From the NCBI RefSeq assembly GCF_000208865.1, contig NC_018390.1, positions 4,668,270-4,732,269 of the forward strand: a DNA stretch of 64,000 bases, in the 5' to 3' direction. The notes under the pieces are model-generated. The model was given only the letters and a program-made list of their open reading frames with translations, did not search any database and was not told the DNA's origin. Positions 34,701 through 44,270 of this stretch are shown here, in pieces; within the stretch, counting starts at the first letter, position 1; every line of letters begins with the position of its first letter. The translations under genes and the position numbers were made by a program. The stretch comes from Neospora caninum Liverpool. Taxonomy: Eukaryota > Apicomplexa > Conoidasida > Eucoccidiorida > Sarcocystidae.

Positions 34701-35249
34701 GTGACCGGCCTCAAGCTGCAGAGGCGTTACAACAGGATTGCGTGCCTCAACCGTACAGCAGGACAAAGGGTTCTGTGCCCTATCATATTTACAGTTACTC
34801 ACATCCTCAGCTGGCAAACTCCGCCGGAAGTCCGCCTGTCTACCGGCCCAAGAACAACCCACAGAGCATGCGGAGGTGGAATCTCCTGTATCCTGCCGCT
34901 CGGACTCTAAGCTGAACTCTGCCTCCATTGTATTCAAGGTCTTTAGCCCGCCCACTGGCCCACAGATATCCACAGGCGGGGTAAAATCTTCTGGTGCGTG
35001 AGATCTTTTGACTCTTAAGTGCACGGGACTGCTGCTCTGTCCTCTGTGCATGGCCGCAAAATTAGGAAACCTCTCAGTAGTCAAATGCTGATGCTGTGGG
35101 GTAAATTCAGACGGGGGACAGTCAGGTTCACAAGATCGGGTGCGAGGGAAGGCAGGTGCGCCTTTCCTTTGCAAACAGAACCCACTGCAAGGCTCGGCAG
35201 GACTGACCGATCCGCGTATCGATTTCCTATGACGACGTGATTGTTCCAT
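28731..35249 (-). CDS. Atg14/UVRAG-like candidate subunit of the Vps34 complex, giant disordered form
   Basis: One open frame of about 2172 residues from the ATG at 35249 (the frame stays open 48 codons further up, with an ATACAG acceptor just before this ATG). Ordered islands appear in the order expected of Atg14/UVRAG. A Cys knuckle, C428-PV-C431 ... C450-GP-C453, runs directly into a coiled coil (RVRELQERLRKQRQAIEAIR). A second coiled coil near 720-770 is VSELQSTLQSVRRQVSDVRR. Near 890-915 is ELRITKEALYQMRALRCQEL. Near 1003-1035 is LNLLAYIVAALASYLDVLLP followed by FPVYLLPSSS, which matches the hydrophobic-helix-plus-PFP segment of the family. The remaining 1100 residues are Ser/Pro/Arg-rich, with a modest ordered patch at the C-terminus (FRIARAIIVHRG). 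Known: Atg14 and UVRAG/Vps38 define the autophagy and endosomal Vps34 complexes. Inferred: this is the parasite counterpart. Alternative: an unrelated coiled-coil Zn-knuckle protein. Confidence 0.58.
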   Translation of the reverse strand: MEQSRRHRKSIRGSVSPAEPCSGFCLQRKGAPAFPRTRSCEPDCPPSEFTPQHQHLTTERFPNFAAMHRGQSSSPVHLRVKRSHAPEDFTPPVDICGPVGGLKTLNTMEAEFSLESERQDTGDSTSACSVGCSWAGRQADFRRSLPAEDVSNCKYDRAQNPLSCCTVEARNPVVTPLQLEAGHSKIPPPEKFAVEAGQHGGSFSNLERAVPPEGLTDQRPCEGFPRVRFSEVIETRTRGLESDGRGTYRAPVDLAAGRHVSCSPMAGIVSPRAIAGTQGSALSEQQTVAQDKRVFFQMEQLQQAEGRGALLVRGAVQAAAGDSTGDLAECLRWAGQALCQPPEARESIAFQLGMTGALVKGVPTLHSQQPLPDGSYEILPSRGTEEGNAELRTSAACKQDVTEGRRCDEVRSMESRRGSDEGPCWLRCPVCGRAGEEEKFVAEEQFARYCGPCSAIRVRELQERLRKQRQAIEAIRHRLQAELDHTGGRHERVGNNQAFQVDARLAKLQGPLVPVKDASFPPEALEEAENNTLSKKECIGSRRERKSSSESERSCFAESPCGSCPAREDPEGNVVISSRRSSFLSAYSQLSRRSAVSEVPTVDEAATASSHTRSSLLSDRVTLTVGSGEEGLRTGLTWDGLRGRGSRTTENEVDVSVGGTQNGNFETEAERGEHPGRLKGIADFRQLQDTREPTWGLLTASEALSERQAGGRSPRGPLHRPTVSELQSTLQSVRRQVSDVRRRRPLLQAHVQRLRRNVICLLNDCVRRRVGDGEGPPAFTHVQGKAVLWEVDHCGESHFFEGKGVASVPLQVLLRVAKAVAQETQHAADSSRSCGDEASEEFDPLAKLGRPHSSFAAPSGLRIPHHRHPLVDAPFRVSGAGPSAFSDVSAELRITKEALYQMRALRCQELLGLFAFQRSERAGNSACKACGPEAVTGGASPVARLDKTEKGASPLGTRVSPGDLPRGENEENEEDQKKGTWTQVSSLDGGLWKPEPFFSSRKEALLDLQAALNLLAYIVAALASYLDVLLPFPVYLLPSSSPSEQQKRKSRLRRGSSSNHLQHSSRASLACRSGASRRPSVQLGTGITGLEGVKRSSADFPATSAAPPSSCSPLGSPDGGDPAAAPEMALRAETGDSGRNAQIPGPRPNDDALGRSRTELGERQVHEQDRNKGRTDTGTKQRPPNTWPRQTLPGQSDTQEGSVLLGAPSFSAGPDGSSWLSPSSSAAALSLSVLGRGRTPQQSTAPSPDAGSARPLQRGGTVAHLAAARVGGSERRGSDGGTLPLANGKDKPCERAAAPTRLEADCAGRTDQNGTEARASLAETGTPTGQHTHSSSPVPSSLSPGASGSCTPSDSSCCSPPCPPPSSLQQAATLVPARNARRVAPRSSPTDSWVSREEALAPSRFSSSVPDTSTVQVRDGQSLGALLENRASHPGDGCLLVNAPPSDFHLSAPFPGSLAPGRHPLSLSSSSSHPEEGTDESRGSSGSRWSVVDSLFPPAAELLRGSAARSGFSRRLPQRPHHGGDSPVFSGRSLARLLAERLPAVLHSVGPAAARFSPRLLGCGVCGEPTVPVATRAEERRAIDQRTAGNRVDVSWKEDQLMERDCEGGGATSERDDTPAFGAPRFSAVGRDEGASGAVTPELGKVPDRGGPHRESSPGDCRLEPISSFSPSAPNTSGEGEDSPRSARRLDGRSAGMAAPRTSREDRWGREGSTQVFEVTGNKTLFMSRKVGAVFSRLSTSPAATAGQDASTGQPRGRPALPLFSWSGATMAAAAAAARDRQVAQASRRKAAFRGGSRRLDVGFGEGRVSQSLREEADGEDGNAPRHRGTGTRRGGDVLVWRQILNGDNATREVLGASGVFSPTSTPSSSPSPCSSLLAVEQTKTPATHSCGGLAGSLKRVPSDEASSKDTYKAPGSSADAHGRRERGQQTAEGLGDRNGVARLSACGWRPVQWNAPGSSRSNDSGDSSAAVETATPMATKPAKLDETGEKESQRDRFPASAQASTPSQGLSPFSHHPHTEREAQRVQSLDASASRRPPEEPNETSSAEKLARDTQARMEMETCRRMRGGMEAEMLESPSGGYGRFTLGQEESGVETSGCGRKASLEEASGKDATRVSGKKHTSGAQEFAASWRMEHCEDDGDETEDEGGCAEAANVDFRIARAIIVHRGTG

Positions 35250-37019
35250 CTCCTGTATGTATAAACATGCTCGAGGGAAGGAATATGGCTTCAACAACCT
35301 CAGGCTCGCCTGTACGGCAGCAGACACATTCAAGGTCCATCGCAAAACTGGATGACAAAACTGAGGGCAGTGCGGTAGATCGACACGCGACACGGTAAAT
35401 AATACCCATATCGGGCCAATCTCGTCAGGCGCGAGAACCTACGCCCCAGAAAGGCGTTCCTGGCACTGAAGGTACGCGGTTCCCATCCTCCCGCCTCACA
35501 AGCTGAGAAAATTCTTGCAGGAGGAATCGACGGTTGTTGTGGATCCTTCTCGGTAAGAGTATGACACACTGAGATGGCTTAAGTGGCTTCCGTATTCTAC
35601 TGGAACCGCCACAATGAGGAAAACTGGAGACCTTCGTCAGCCTCTACGAAAAGCGAATTATTACCGCACAATCCTGTTCCTGAGACATTTCGCTGCGACC
35701 GTAGTTTCGCACACCGCGGAAATCGCGTTAGTACCACGGCGGACAGCACTCAGGTCCGCCGCTTGTTAGCACAGGGAAGCGTGCTGAGGGGAATCCGGAA
35801 AAAAGACATTCAATTCCCTGTAGTGTCGCGGAGGCAATAACATTCATAAAACGCTCTGAGTACACTATTCCTACAGATAGCTGTGCTACTAAGCACAATT
35901 CCCCATGACGCAGTAGTTGCACGGCTCCGCGAAACACCACACCCACTACTAGTCTTGAAACGTCTCAGCAGACTTCGCGATGGCGTCGTTGCCGAGCGGA
36001 ACCAAAACCACATAGATTTCAAAAAGTTAGTAAACCAAAATACTCCGATTCTTCAGCCAGAGTTCGCCCCTGGTTTCGTCTACCATCGCGACGCGACGCT
36101 ACAACGGATTCCAAGCAGACAAGCGACTGTACACAAAAAGCTTGAGGCTTCGATAGTTGCTCGTCCACCAAGTCGCAGTGCTTGAGGCCGACTCATAGGA
36201 AGGACGGTTCACAAATCTTCCTTGCCACTATCTTGCGTCGATAATTTTCGATTGTTTGCACTGGATTCGCTCGCTTTGCTACCCTTCCCGTGGTCCTTTT
36301 ATATCAATTTAGGGCTGACTAGGGAGTCGCATGTTCTACGCTTTTTGACCATTGCAGCCGACGATAAGCGGAGCTTCTGAGGCGCCTCCCCTGGAGCTGT
36401 AGGGTCGGAAACACACATACTTGCGAAGCAAGTGGCGACAATCACTCTTCTTCCCAACGACCCTAGTGGCGAGAAAACTCTTTACGCTGTCTCGCAACTC
36501 CTCGCTGGTTTTTTTATTGAAAAGTCACGAGGTAGTTAATTCAGCGCGATTGACAGGTTCGACTGGGAGCCGACCCCTTCCCTCGCTAGCACGTAGCCTA
36601 ATTCATGCTGCTGCATAGACTAGTGATTCCTTTAAAGTGGAGAAGGCCAAAACAAGTCACTGTTAACATTTTCATGCAATTCCTTCGGTAGATGAAGAGG
36701 ACACTCCTATCAGCAGTACGATGTACAGTCTCAAGAACAGTGGCTGCAACTGTCGCCGCAGAGCCAGCCGTTGCTCTTCCGCATCAGACACGAACTAGAG
36801 AAATGACAGAATCCTATGATTCAATGTACTCAGGAGATTGGGTGTAATCAAACCACATAGTTCAAAGGGCTACCAGCATGAATGGCGATCCATGTGTTTG
36901 TGTCAATTCTATCACAGGGTCTGCCACTGGTCAGTCATAAAACCGTTTCATTGCTGCAGCGGCAAGCACGTTGTGCATAGCCGGACGGTCATTTTGAAGC
37001 ACCCACGCTTGAAATCTTC

Positions 37020-37170
37020 CAAATTAGAATTAAGGGGATTTTTAAAATGAATGTTCAAATCCTAAAAAGACTAATTCTAGATTTCCATTATATATTCTAA
37101 AAATAGATTCCCATACATTACTCACCATTACACTGAGATCTAATAATACCATTCAATTACCATGCGTTAA
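37020..37170. other. AT-rich island, possible organellar DNA insertion
   Basis: About 150 bp of strongly AT-rich sequence (AATTAG, TTTTTAAAATGAATG, TTATATATTC) stands out sharply from the roughly 50 percent GC flanks. Coccidian nuclear genomes are known to carry many short mitochondrial-DNA insertions, and this patch has the right size and base composition. I cannot confirm identity to the mitochondrial genome by eye. A simple AT-rich spacer is the alternative. Confidence 0.25.
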
Positions 37171-38345
37171 GCACATCCATTGCGTTCTTCCGGAGCCAGG
37201 ATCAATCTCGACAGTCGGAGGGGCTAAGAACTGGCTATTTTTTCTTGGCCACATGGGTCTGGTAACGCATCTCATCGGGAGCAGCGAAGACACAGTCTAA
37301 CCACTTTACGGTGCACAGGCCGGGCTTCGCAGCAACCGTGCACTGCCTACCGAAATCCAAGCTGTTTTTCCTGCTCTGATGTCAATCCGCTGAGCGGTTC
37401 CTTTCCTCCTCGACTGCTTTCACGCACAAGACTGACACCAATCGTCTGGTGAATAGGGAGACAATGGCATCCGAACAGCTCTACGCGAATAGTCGTCGCA
37501 AAACAGTCGTACAGGAGTTAGTGCCGCCCCCCGAAGCCACCAGCGCTTGAATATTGTTTTCGACTCTTTAGACTTCTTTAGGGGAGCGCAGTGTTTCCAC
37601 TCAAAAAAGGCTGTACACGCGCCGAAATGCGGACAACCGGGGTGACATGTCGAAGTCGGGGGAAGGCCACGATCCCGCGACCACTGCCCCTCGCACACTC
37701 GTCGGATTGCAGTACGAGTTGGAGTGGTGTTCAAATCGACGCACAACACAGCTTTTCTGCAGCTCACAGTCGCCCTGAGAGTTACTGGTGAATGCGGTTG
37801 TAGCACAGTGAGAGGGTCAGTGGGGAGTGGTTGTCGCGCCATTGAGGTAAAAAATGATAACGGGGCATGGAACACCTTAGTGGCTGTGTGTAAACCAACC
37901 GATGGTCCGCTGTTGCGTGTGTGCGAACATCTGGCGGCGCGAGTTCATTGGAAGTTTGCTGTCCAAGTGACGTCTTCCATGCTCTCCCGAGTCGTTTCTG
38001 CAGCTGTTTCACGGGCAAAAGAGCACTGGGTAGAACATCTATTTAATCAGAAGTTCACTTTTTTGCACATGGTTAGTATATCTCCGGCACTAAAAACCAG
38101 TATAGTTTCCACTGTGGAGCGTGCCCGAGTTTGGGCCCTTGGAAAAGACTCCGTATTATCTCAGAGACCTTCACGCGGCATAAAGGCGTGTTCAGCCGTA
38201 TAACCTAACATCTCGTTCAGCATATTCCTGAAACCCACAGTTATATGAATTGCTGTTTTCCTTCTTGTGTTCTGTGTTGATCCCAACTGGGGAGCAGGAT
38301 CGTAGAAAAACATGCAGCGCTGGACACGCGCTGGTCACTCGTGTT

Positions 38346-38359
38346 GCATGCTGCATGCA
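38346..38359. promoter_or_regulatory. Adjacent GCATGC / TGCATGCA palindromes
   Basis: GCATGC (38346-38351) is immediately followed by TGCATGCA (38352-38359). TGCATGC-type elements are enriched upstream of apicomplexan genes and are bound by AP2-family factors. The pair sits about 1.1 kb before the first resolved HUS1-like exon. Function is inferred from the motif alone; single copies occur elsewhere in the window by chance. Confidence 0.3.
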
Positions 38360-39466
38360 GATGAAGCTGCAGCTGAGCCGAGCATGGCCACCGACACCTG
38401 AAAGAGGCCTGCCGTTCGCCATTTCTTTCTCCGTATACGCACAGAGAATTTAGATGGGCTCGATTCCCTTCAGTTTGGCCGAACATTGAACTAAGTGGCC
38501 AAAGCCTGTATGGAGTTCGAGCAAGGGTTCTCGTCGGTGTGTTCGTCCCAAGGCAACCGCCCAGAGAGCCCGCTGGCGACGGGGGGTCCGCACATTTCTC
38601 GTACCCTCAGCCTTGCTCCGTGCTTCCGCTTGGTTTTTTGTATTTTCCCTGGCATAGAAGGTTCCTGGAAGTTCGTCGTCCTGCTGTGGCGTTGCACACT
38701 CCCACTCAAGGTTTGCTCGTTCGTGCTTCGCCGGCCCCGATTGTCTTATACGGCAGTTGTCCGGGTGTCGTGTTCAACGTTACCGGCTGGGCGCCATGCG
38801 TCACTGTCAACTTCAGGGCGTAATGTGCGCCGAGCGAACCCGACCACGTCTGGGACTCTGCGACAACTTGGTTGATTTTCATCCTCGAAATGAGGCAGCG
38901 CCTAGCAGCAAATGCCCGCGAGAAGCCTAACGTGGAGAGAGATTCTCATTGCCTGCTAATGGTGGGATCCGTGTCAGACATGTATTGTACTCGCGCCATT
39001 CACGAGAGAGAGGATGTACCTAACAGGGGGAGCGAGAAACTCGCATCGTGGTAGACAGAGCCCGACAAGACAGCTTTCCAGAGAAAGACGCCCTCGAATG
39101 GTCAACATCTCCAGAGAAAGACACTCTCGAATTGTCGAGATCTTGGCAGGGGGGAGTCTGGCTGGTGACCAACAATGAAGTTCAAGGCATCTTTGCGCTT
39201 GGATACCCTCCAGTACCTTCTGGGTACGCGACCAGGGGAAAGAAGAAAAACCGGCGCGTGCCTTCCCCTGTGATGTGTCTTCACTGTGCCGTTCAGCACC
39301 ACTGCTGCGTGCACCCGTCACTGTTTTGCACTTTGTGCTTTGCCAGATATCGCGAGGTACTGCCCCACGAGCTGTTGCTGTCTCCTCAGTTCGCGTGTCG
39401 TTGCCCTTGCGCGTCCATGCATCTGTCTAGCAAGCGTACGCCTCCACTCCCTATCGGTTTCCCTAG

Positions 39467-42400
39467 TTTGGGTTCTGAACGGGAAGTTGCATGCAAGAGT
39501 TCGTAGCTACCAAAATGTGGCTTTCTCCCGTCTTTCCGACGTTTCAGGGGCCACTGCCGCACTCGCTCGCATGGCAAAGATAGGCGCTGCAAGCCGATCG
39601 ACGTCTTCGGCCTTGGGGGCACCCATATGCTACCTAAAACTAACGCCTAGTCAAGTTTTCCTCAACGTGCGACACTGCGATGAAATGGAAGCCTACGTCG
39701 AGGCTGAGGCCGTAAGAACGTTCAGCGTCGCTTGACGCTTGCCGGATCATCTGTAATATATCTATCTGAATCTGAGAGCTTTTGGTCGTCTTTCTTCGTC
39801 GTGTGTGGACGCGGCAAGGCAGTCTGATGCGGTACGCGTGGCACAGCAGCAAGGGGTCCTTCTGGTTGGTGGTGCTGCTTTGTCTCCAGCTCCAGATTTT
39901 GCTCCACTTGCGTGGTTTGCGTGGACACAGCCAAAAACTCCATGGGCTGGGGCCTCCCGGTGTTCAGAGGCCCTCGCGGGTTACGAAGCTTTTCAAAAGG
40001 GATATGGCAATACGATGTGCCTTAGACGGTGTATCTCCCAGAATGTATCTGGTTTCGCCTTTTTTCCTCCGCGTAATCAGAGGGCACTCTTCCACCCCGG
40101 CTGGGTAATTGAGAGCAAGCGTCAGAACAACATTGGACTGGTCGTGGACATCCTTCACTTACACAATACTCTAAAACTGGCCTCGCACTGCAGCAGGATC
40201 ACCATGAAACTCGCCAAGTAAGACCCATCCGTGAAACCGGTGTCTCAGCATTGTAGGAGCGGGTGCAGGAACGGACACTTTCCTTCGCGCCCACTTCTTC
40301 GGGCGCACGTTTTTTGTTCAAGGTTAGGGCGGGTAGCCAGCCTATAACTTCGTGGCTGTACTGTCGTTTCAGCGCGTCAGTTCCGTCGGCTCAGCGTAAG
40401 TAGTTACCACGGCCACTGGAACTACGTCAGCAGCCTCCCTGATCGCACATGGAGTGAGGCGGCCGTAAACGGAAGTCAAGGTTTTCACGTGAACGTTTGC
40501 TCTCCCCCTGCGGTGTGCGATACAGACGGCAAGGTCAGGGTGTCCTCTCTTTCGATTTCACGGATGCACTCATGGAAAATCTCTGGATTACTCAGGTACG
40601 GGAGCGTTTGACTCGTGCGTGGAGGATAGCTTCGCGTGCTGGCAAGAAATCGGTGGAGAGACTCGAATCATATTCCGCGTTCCCCCACTTCCGCATACCG
40701 CCTGTCAGAGGCTCGTCTGCCGTCGGAAGATGAAGACGTTTTCTGGGCTCGACCCTCCCTGTAGGCGCCGTCTAAGTTGATAGGCCGGAAGCGTCGCGCC
40801 GTTTATAATCATCTTTCCCCCGCCAAGATGCACGTACTGCAGAAGCGAAGAATTTGCACCACAAATCGATCGCCGGTTCTGCGTGCGGGTTCGTGTGTTG
40901 CTTTTTGTCGCGAGTATCGTTCATCCACAGCGGCGCCGTAATGTAGTTCGAAACGACTTCCGGTGGTTTCGGGCGCCTTCCGTCCGTGAGTTAATCCCGG
41001 AACAGGGAGAGGGAGCGTGGCCACTTCTGTTCTGTCCTTGCTCACGGCCCTCTTCTGGGGTGGAACGCGTTTCTGTGCTCTCCCGTCTGGCTGGTGTGTG
41101 CTCGAGATGCATCCTCTTGTCATTGCGCTCTGCTGGAAACCAGTCAGGCAGCGTCAACACTGGAGGTTGAGTACGTCGCTTTGTTTCAATACCCTCTGCT
41201 GCCGCTCAGGACTGTCCCGTACAGACACTTCAAGGGGAGGACGTCGACACCGCCGGCACGCCAGATATTCCTGCCTGCGAGGTGCGTCCACGTGGAGACT
41301 TTCGCTTGTCATAGGACCGTCCGCAAAAGAAAAAGTGATGTGGAATGGTAGTTTTGGCGTAGTCAATTGCTTAGCGAGATTCCGCAGCAACGGCTGCCTA
41401 GGGTTGCTAGAGACCAGCCCACAGGAGCAGCGGGGATGCTTGGCCCTGTTACGCCGAGCCGGGACAGTGTTCAAGCCGATTACCACCAGCTTTACGGGTT
41501 ATTGATATGCGAGGGTGCCGGATCAAAAATGACGACACCCCGTCTGTTGGTGAGTCGTTTTTTGCACTGCTTCCGGTGAACGTCTGGGACGAATCCGTTA
41601 TGTCACGCTCAAGCGAGACATCGCAAACCGCCAAGCCTCCCCCGTTGCACAGCGATTTCGTGAACGCTCACAAAACCCTCACAGTTGTGAGAGTGCTTGA
41701 CGAATCATCGGTGTCAGCCCCATGAACACGAGTGAAGATGAAGCCCACAAAATGTCCATCAAGGTTCACAGTCTGGAGCAGTATTTGCCAATGCACACTT
41801 CATGGCTTTCCATGGCCGAACTCCCTCTGGACCGACATTGGCCTCTGTCTCTTTAAACCATTTTATCTGCCTCCGATGTCGTTTTCTTTGCAGTGGAACG
41901 TGGAAGCTCCGAGGCTGCGTCTGGTCCTCAGCGTTCTGGATCGGATGTCACGGTTAAGTAAGCCGCGACGGCGGTCGAAAATACTTTTTTAGGCCTTGAA
42001 AAATCCCGGCGCTTCTCTCCTCTTGTTGTGTTCCGTTTCGTTTCGTGCACAGAGCTGCAATGTTCTCTTGGTTTTCTCTGCCGATTTTGTGTGTGGCTTA
42101 CCCCCATGCATCTACACGTCGTGCTCGGAAGAGCGCGGCAACAGCCTGTGTTCATCACCTCGAGTGTGTGCCGACTGTACGTCTCTGTGAGAGAACATTT
42201 AATTGTGCAGTGCATTGCCTTCTTGTCTTCTTCAGAGGCGGAATCGGTCATGGTCGATGTCACACCATCTGCAGCCGACGACGGACTGTGTGAACTAACG
42301 TTTATTGGGGGTGAGATTCAGGAAAGAGAAGACCACCAAGATGTCACTGAACCATTGCCATGACTGAGCCTTCCATTCTCTGTGTCGAGCTAGGAACTCG

Positions 42401-44270
42401 TAGCGTTTTTCTCCGAACACCGTCTAGACTTTACGTGGGTGAACTGGGTTGGACCTATGAACCTGGGCAGTTCCGCAGGCGTTTCAATCGCCGGGGTAGA
42501 ACTCTGAGCTTCACGCGGCTGCAGAAGCACTGGGGAAAGGTTTGCCACCTTCTGTGTCCGGTGTATGAGCAGCTTCGGATCTAGTGAGCGTTAAAACGGC
42601 CTTCCCGAAGTGCTCGCTGCTGGTAGCAGACACGAACGCAAGTAAGTGAATCCGAAACTTTGGAAGTCCGTCTGACCAGATAGGGACATGACTGCGCGTG
42701 TGGAGCGTGCTGTGGTTCTGACGTTACGCAGTCCGAAACAGGGTTCAGTCGTAAACCGCAGACAAGGAAGTCTGAACCGTTAGCCAGGGCGTGGAGCATG
42801 GCGACGCGTGCGTCTCATCTGATTGAAAGCACGTTTTCCAGCTGCAGGGCACGCCGCCGACTCGAAGGGTGACGCGTCTGCAGAGCTCGACGAAAATGCG
42901 TGTGTCTCTGATTAGTGTGAATTTTAAGAAAGCATCGCAGTCAATAGGCGGCACTGTTTCGTGTGACTCTCGGGCTTCCACGGTGTTTGCGATCTACTTT
43001 CTTTTGAGTCGTGGGGGCTTTTTCGTGCGTTCGCCTCTCACAGAGAGTCTCGGCTGCTAGTAGATATGTCCGATTGTTCACTACGATCCTTCTCTTTTTA
43101 GAACAACCTACCGAGCCCCGTGTGTCACGGTGTTTCAAGACACGACGCCTCGCTGCAGCCCTCAGGGTAAGGCTCCTCGAAACGAGGACCAGTCGGGTTT
43201 CTCACAGTTGCTTGTAGAATCTACAGAGTGCCCCCCGGCATCCTCCATGGCACACACAACCTACCCTCTATACTCGACGCGCTCATCACGAGCTCATGAG
43301 CCTGCAGATCCGGAGCCATGAACAGTCAGTCTCCACACACGTAGCCTCGTCGCCGCGTTTCGTTTTTCCCCAGTAAGGAGCGTATTTGCGACTTCCCGGG
43401 CACGGCATACTCACCCCATGCTTTGCTGCTGCTCGCCGTGTATTTGCGGCCCCCAGGAACATTCACTGTCTCCAGTGATGGGGTGCACGAAGTATGGTGG
43501 CGAACGGAGGAGCTGGACAGAATAGTTCGACTGTGTTGGCGGTGTAGGAAAGGAGCATTTGAACAGTGGGTTTGCGAAATTGACCCGCTGTCCTTTGTTT
43601 TCAACTGCAGGTGGCTCTCGATATGGCGCATGGACGGAGCAATGACGGCCTCGTCGCCTGCGGTGAGATTCCAAGACACTTTGTCGAAGCGACGCGCCGC
43701 ACGTTCCTTGAAGCGTGTTGGTCCGTCGGTGCGCAACTTGAGACGCATGATCGCGCTACATGCTTAACGGCCAGGTGCACAGGAGACTCTTGTGTGGCCA
43801 CAAACGGCAGATCTTGGGCGATATTCAGCTTGGGGAGGGGCGGCTGCTGGGGCTCTGGGTCGGTCGCAGCGGACGAGCGTAGATCGGCAAGATGCGGAGT
43901 TCGCGGTCGTTTTGTACGCGTAGAGTTTAGGCCGGGACTTAGACTAAGAGAGGGATAGATAGAAAGTGTCTGAGCGTCCGTAGCCCCGTTCCTTCAGCGT
44001 GACGCTGCACGAATGCGCTTCTGTTCTCTGCAGTCATCCCAGAAGACGAACACTCGTATCCGTGGGCCTGCGTAGTTTTCCATTCCTCCAAGGTACAGCA
44101 TCCCTTTTCTATAGAGCGCAGATGGTGACTCCTCGAGCGTTGCTACGCTCGACTGCCTCAAGAAAAGCGGCCTGTGGTGGCGCGCCGCGGCTTCGACGCG
44201 CTCGAAGCTAATTCGGCAGTGGGTGGGCGACAAACTGGTGAATGCCTTTCGCCCCAATGAGCTTGAGTAG
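39467..44270 (+). CDS. HUS1-like subunit of the 9-1-1 DNA damage checkpoint clamp (5' end unresolved)
   Basis: The first resolved exon (39467-39711) matches the HUS1 N-terminus: KLHARVRSYQNVAFSRL, then ALARMAKIG, and after a small insertion ICYLKLTPSQVFLNV and MEAYVEAEA (human: KFRAKI ... IAKLAKTCTLRISPDKLNFI ... WCELE). A mid-part exon carries GVLSFDFTDALMENLWITQ. The C-terminal half is phase-consistent: a strand-helix-strand ending at 41953 (APRLRLVLSVLDRMSRLK), then 42236-42310, 42428-42495, 42732-42750, 42848-42899, 43102-43166, 43457 onward, 43611-43662, 44034-44092 and 44115-44270. GVHEVWWRTEELDRIVRLCW and GLVACVIPEDEHSYPWACVV correspond to the last HUS1 helix and strands. A C-terminal extension of about 50 residues ends LVNAFRPNELE. 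Known role: PCNA-like ring with RAD9 and RAD1 that activates ATR signalling. Missing: the start codon exon and junctions between 39.7 and 41.9 kb. Confidence 0.68.

Larger units (their letters stand above)
35250..39466. promoter_or_regulatory. Divergent intergenic region between the Atg14-like and HUS1-like genes
   Basis: Over 4 kb between divergent genes, AT-richer than the flanks. It should hold both promoters and at least the unlocated first exon of the HUS1-like gene. The 160-codon frame at 37724-38203 and short frames at 38495-38875 have no proven splice partners. Also noted are an AT-rich island near 37020-37170 and a GCATGC pair near 38346, listed separately. Confidence 0.45.

Noticed and set aside
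37724..38203. Frame with WKFAVQVTSSMLSRVV considered as the HUS1 N-terminal exon
   Set aside because: The exon at 39467 gives a better and collinear match to the HUS1 start. A chance frame of 160 codons is expected a few times in 64 kb.
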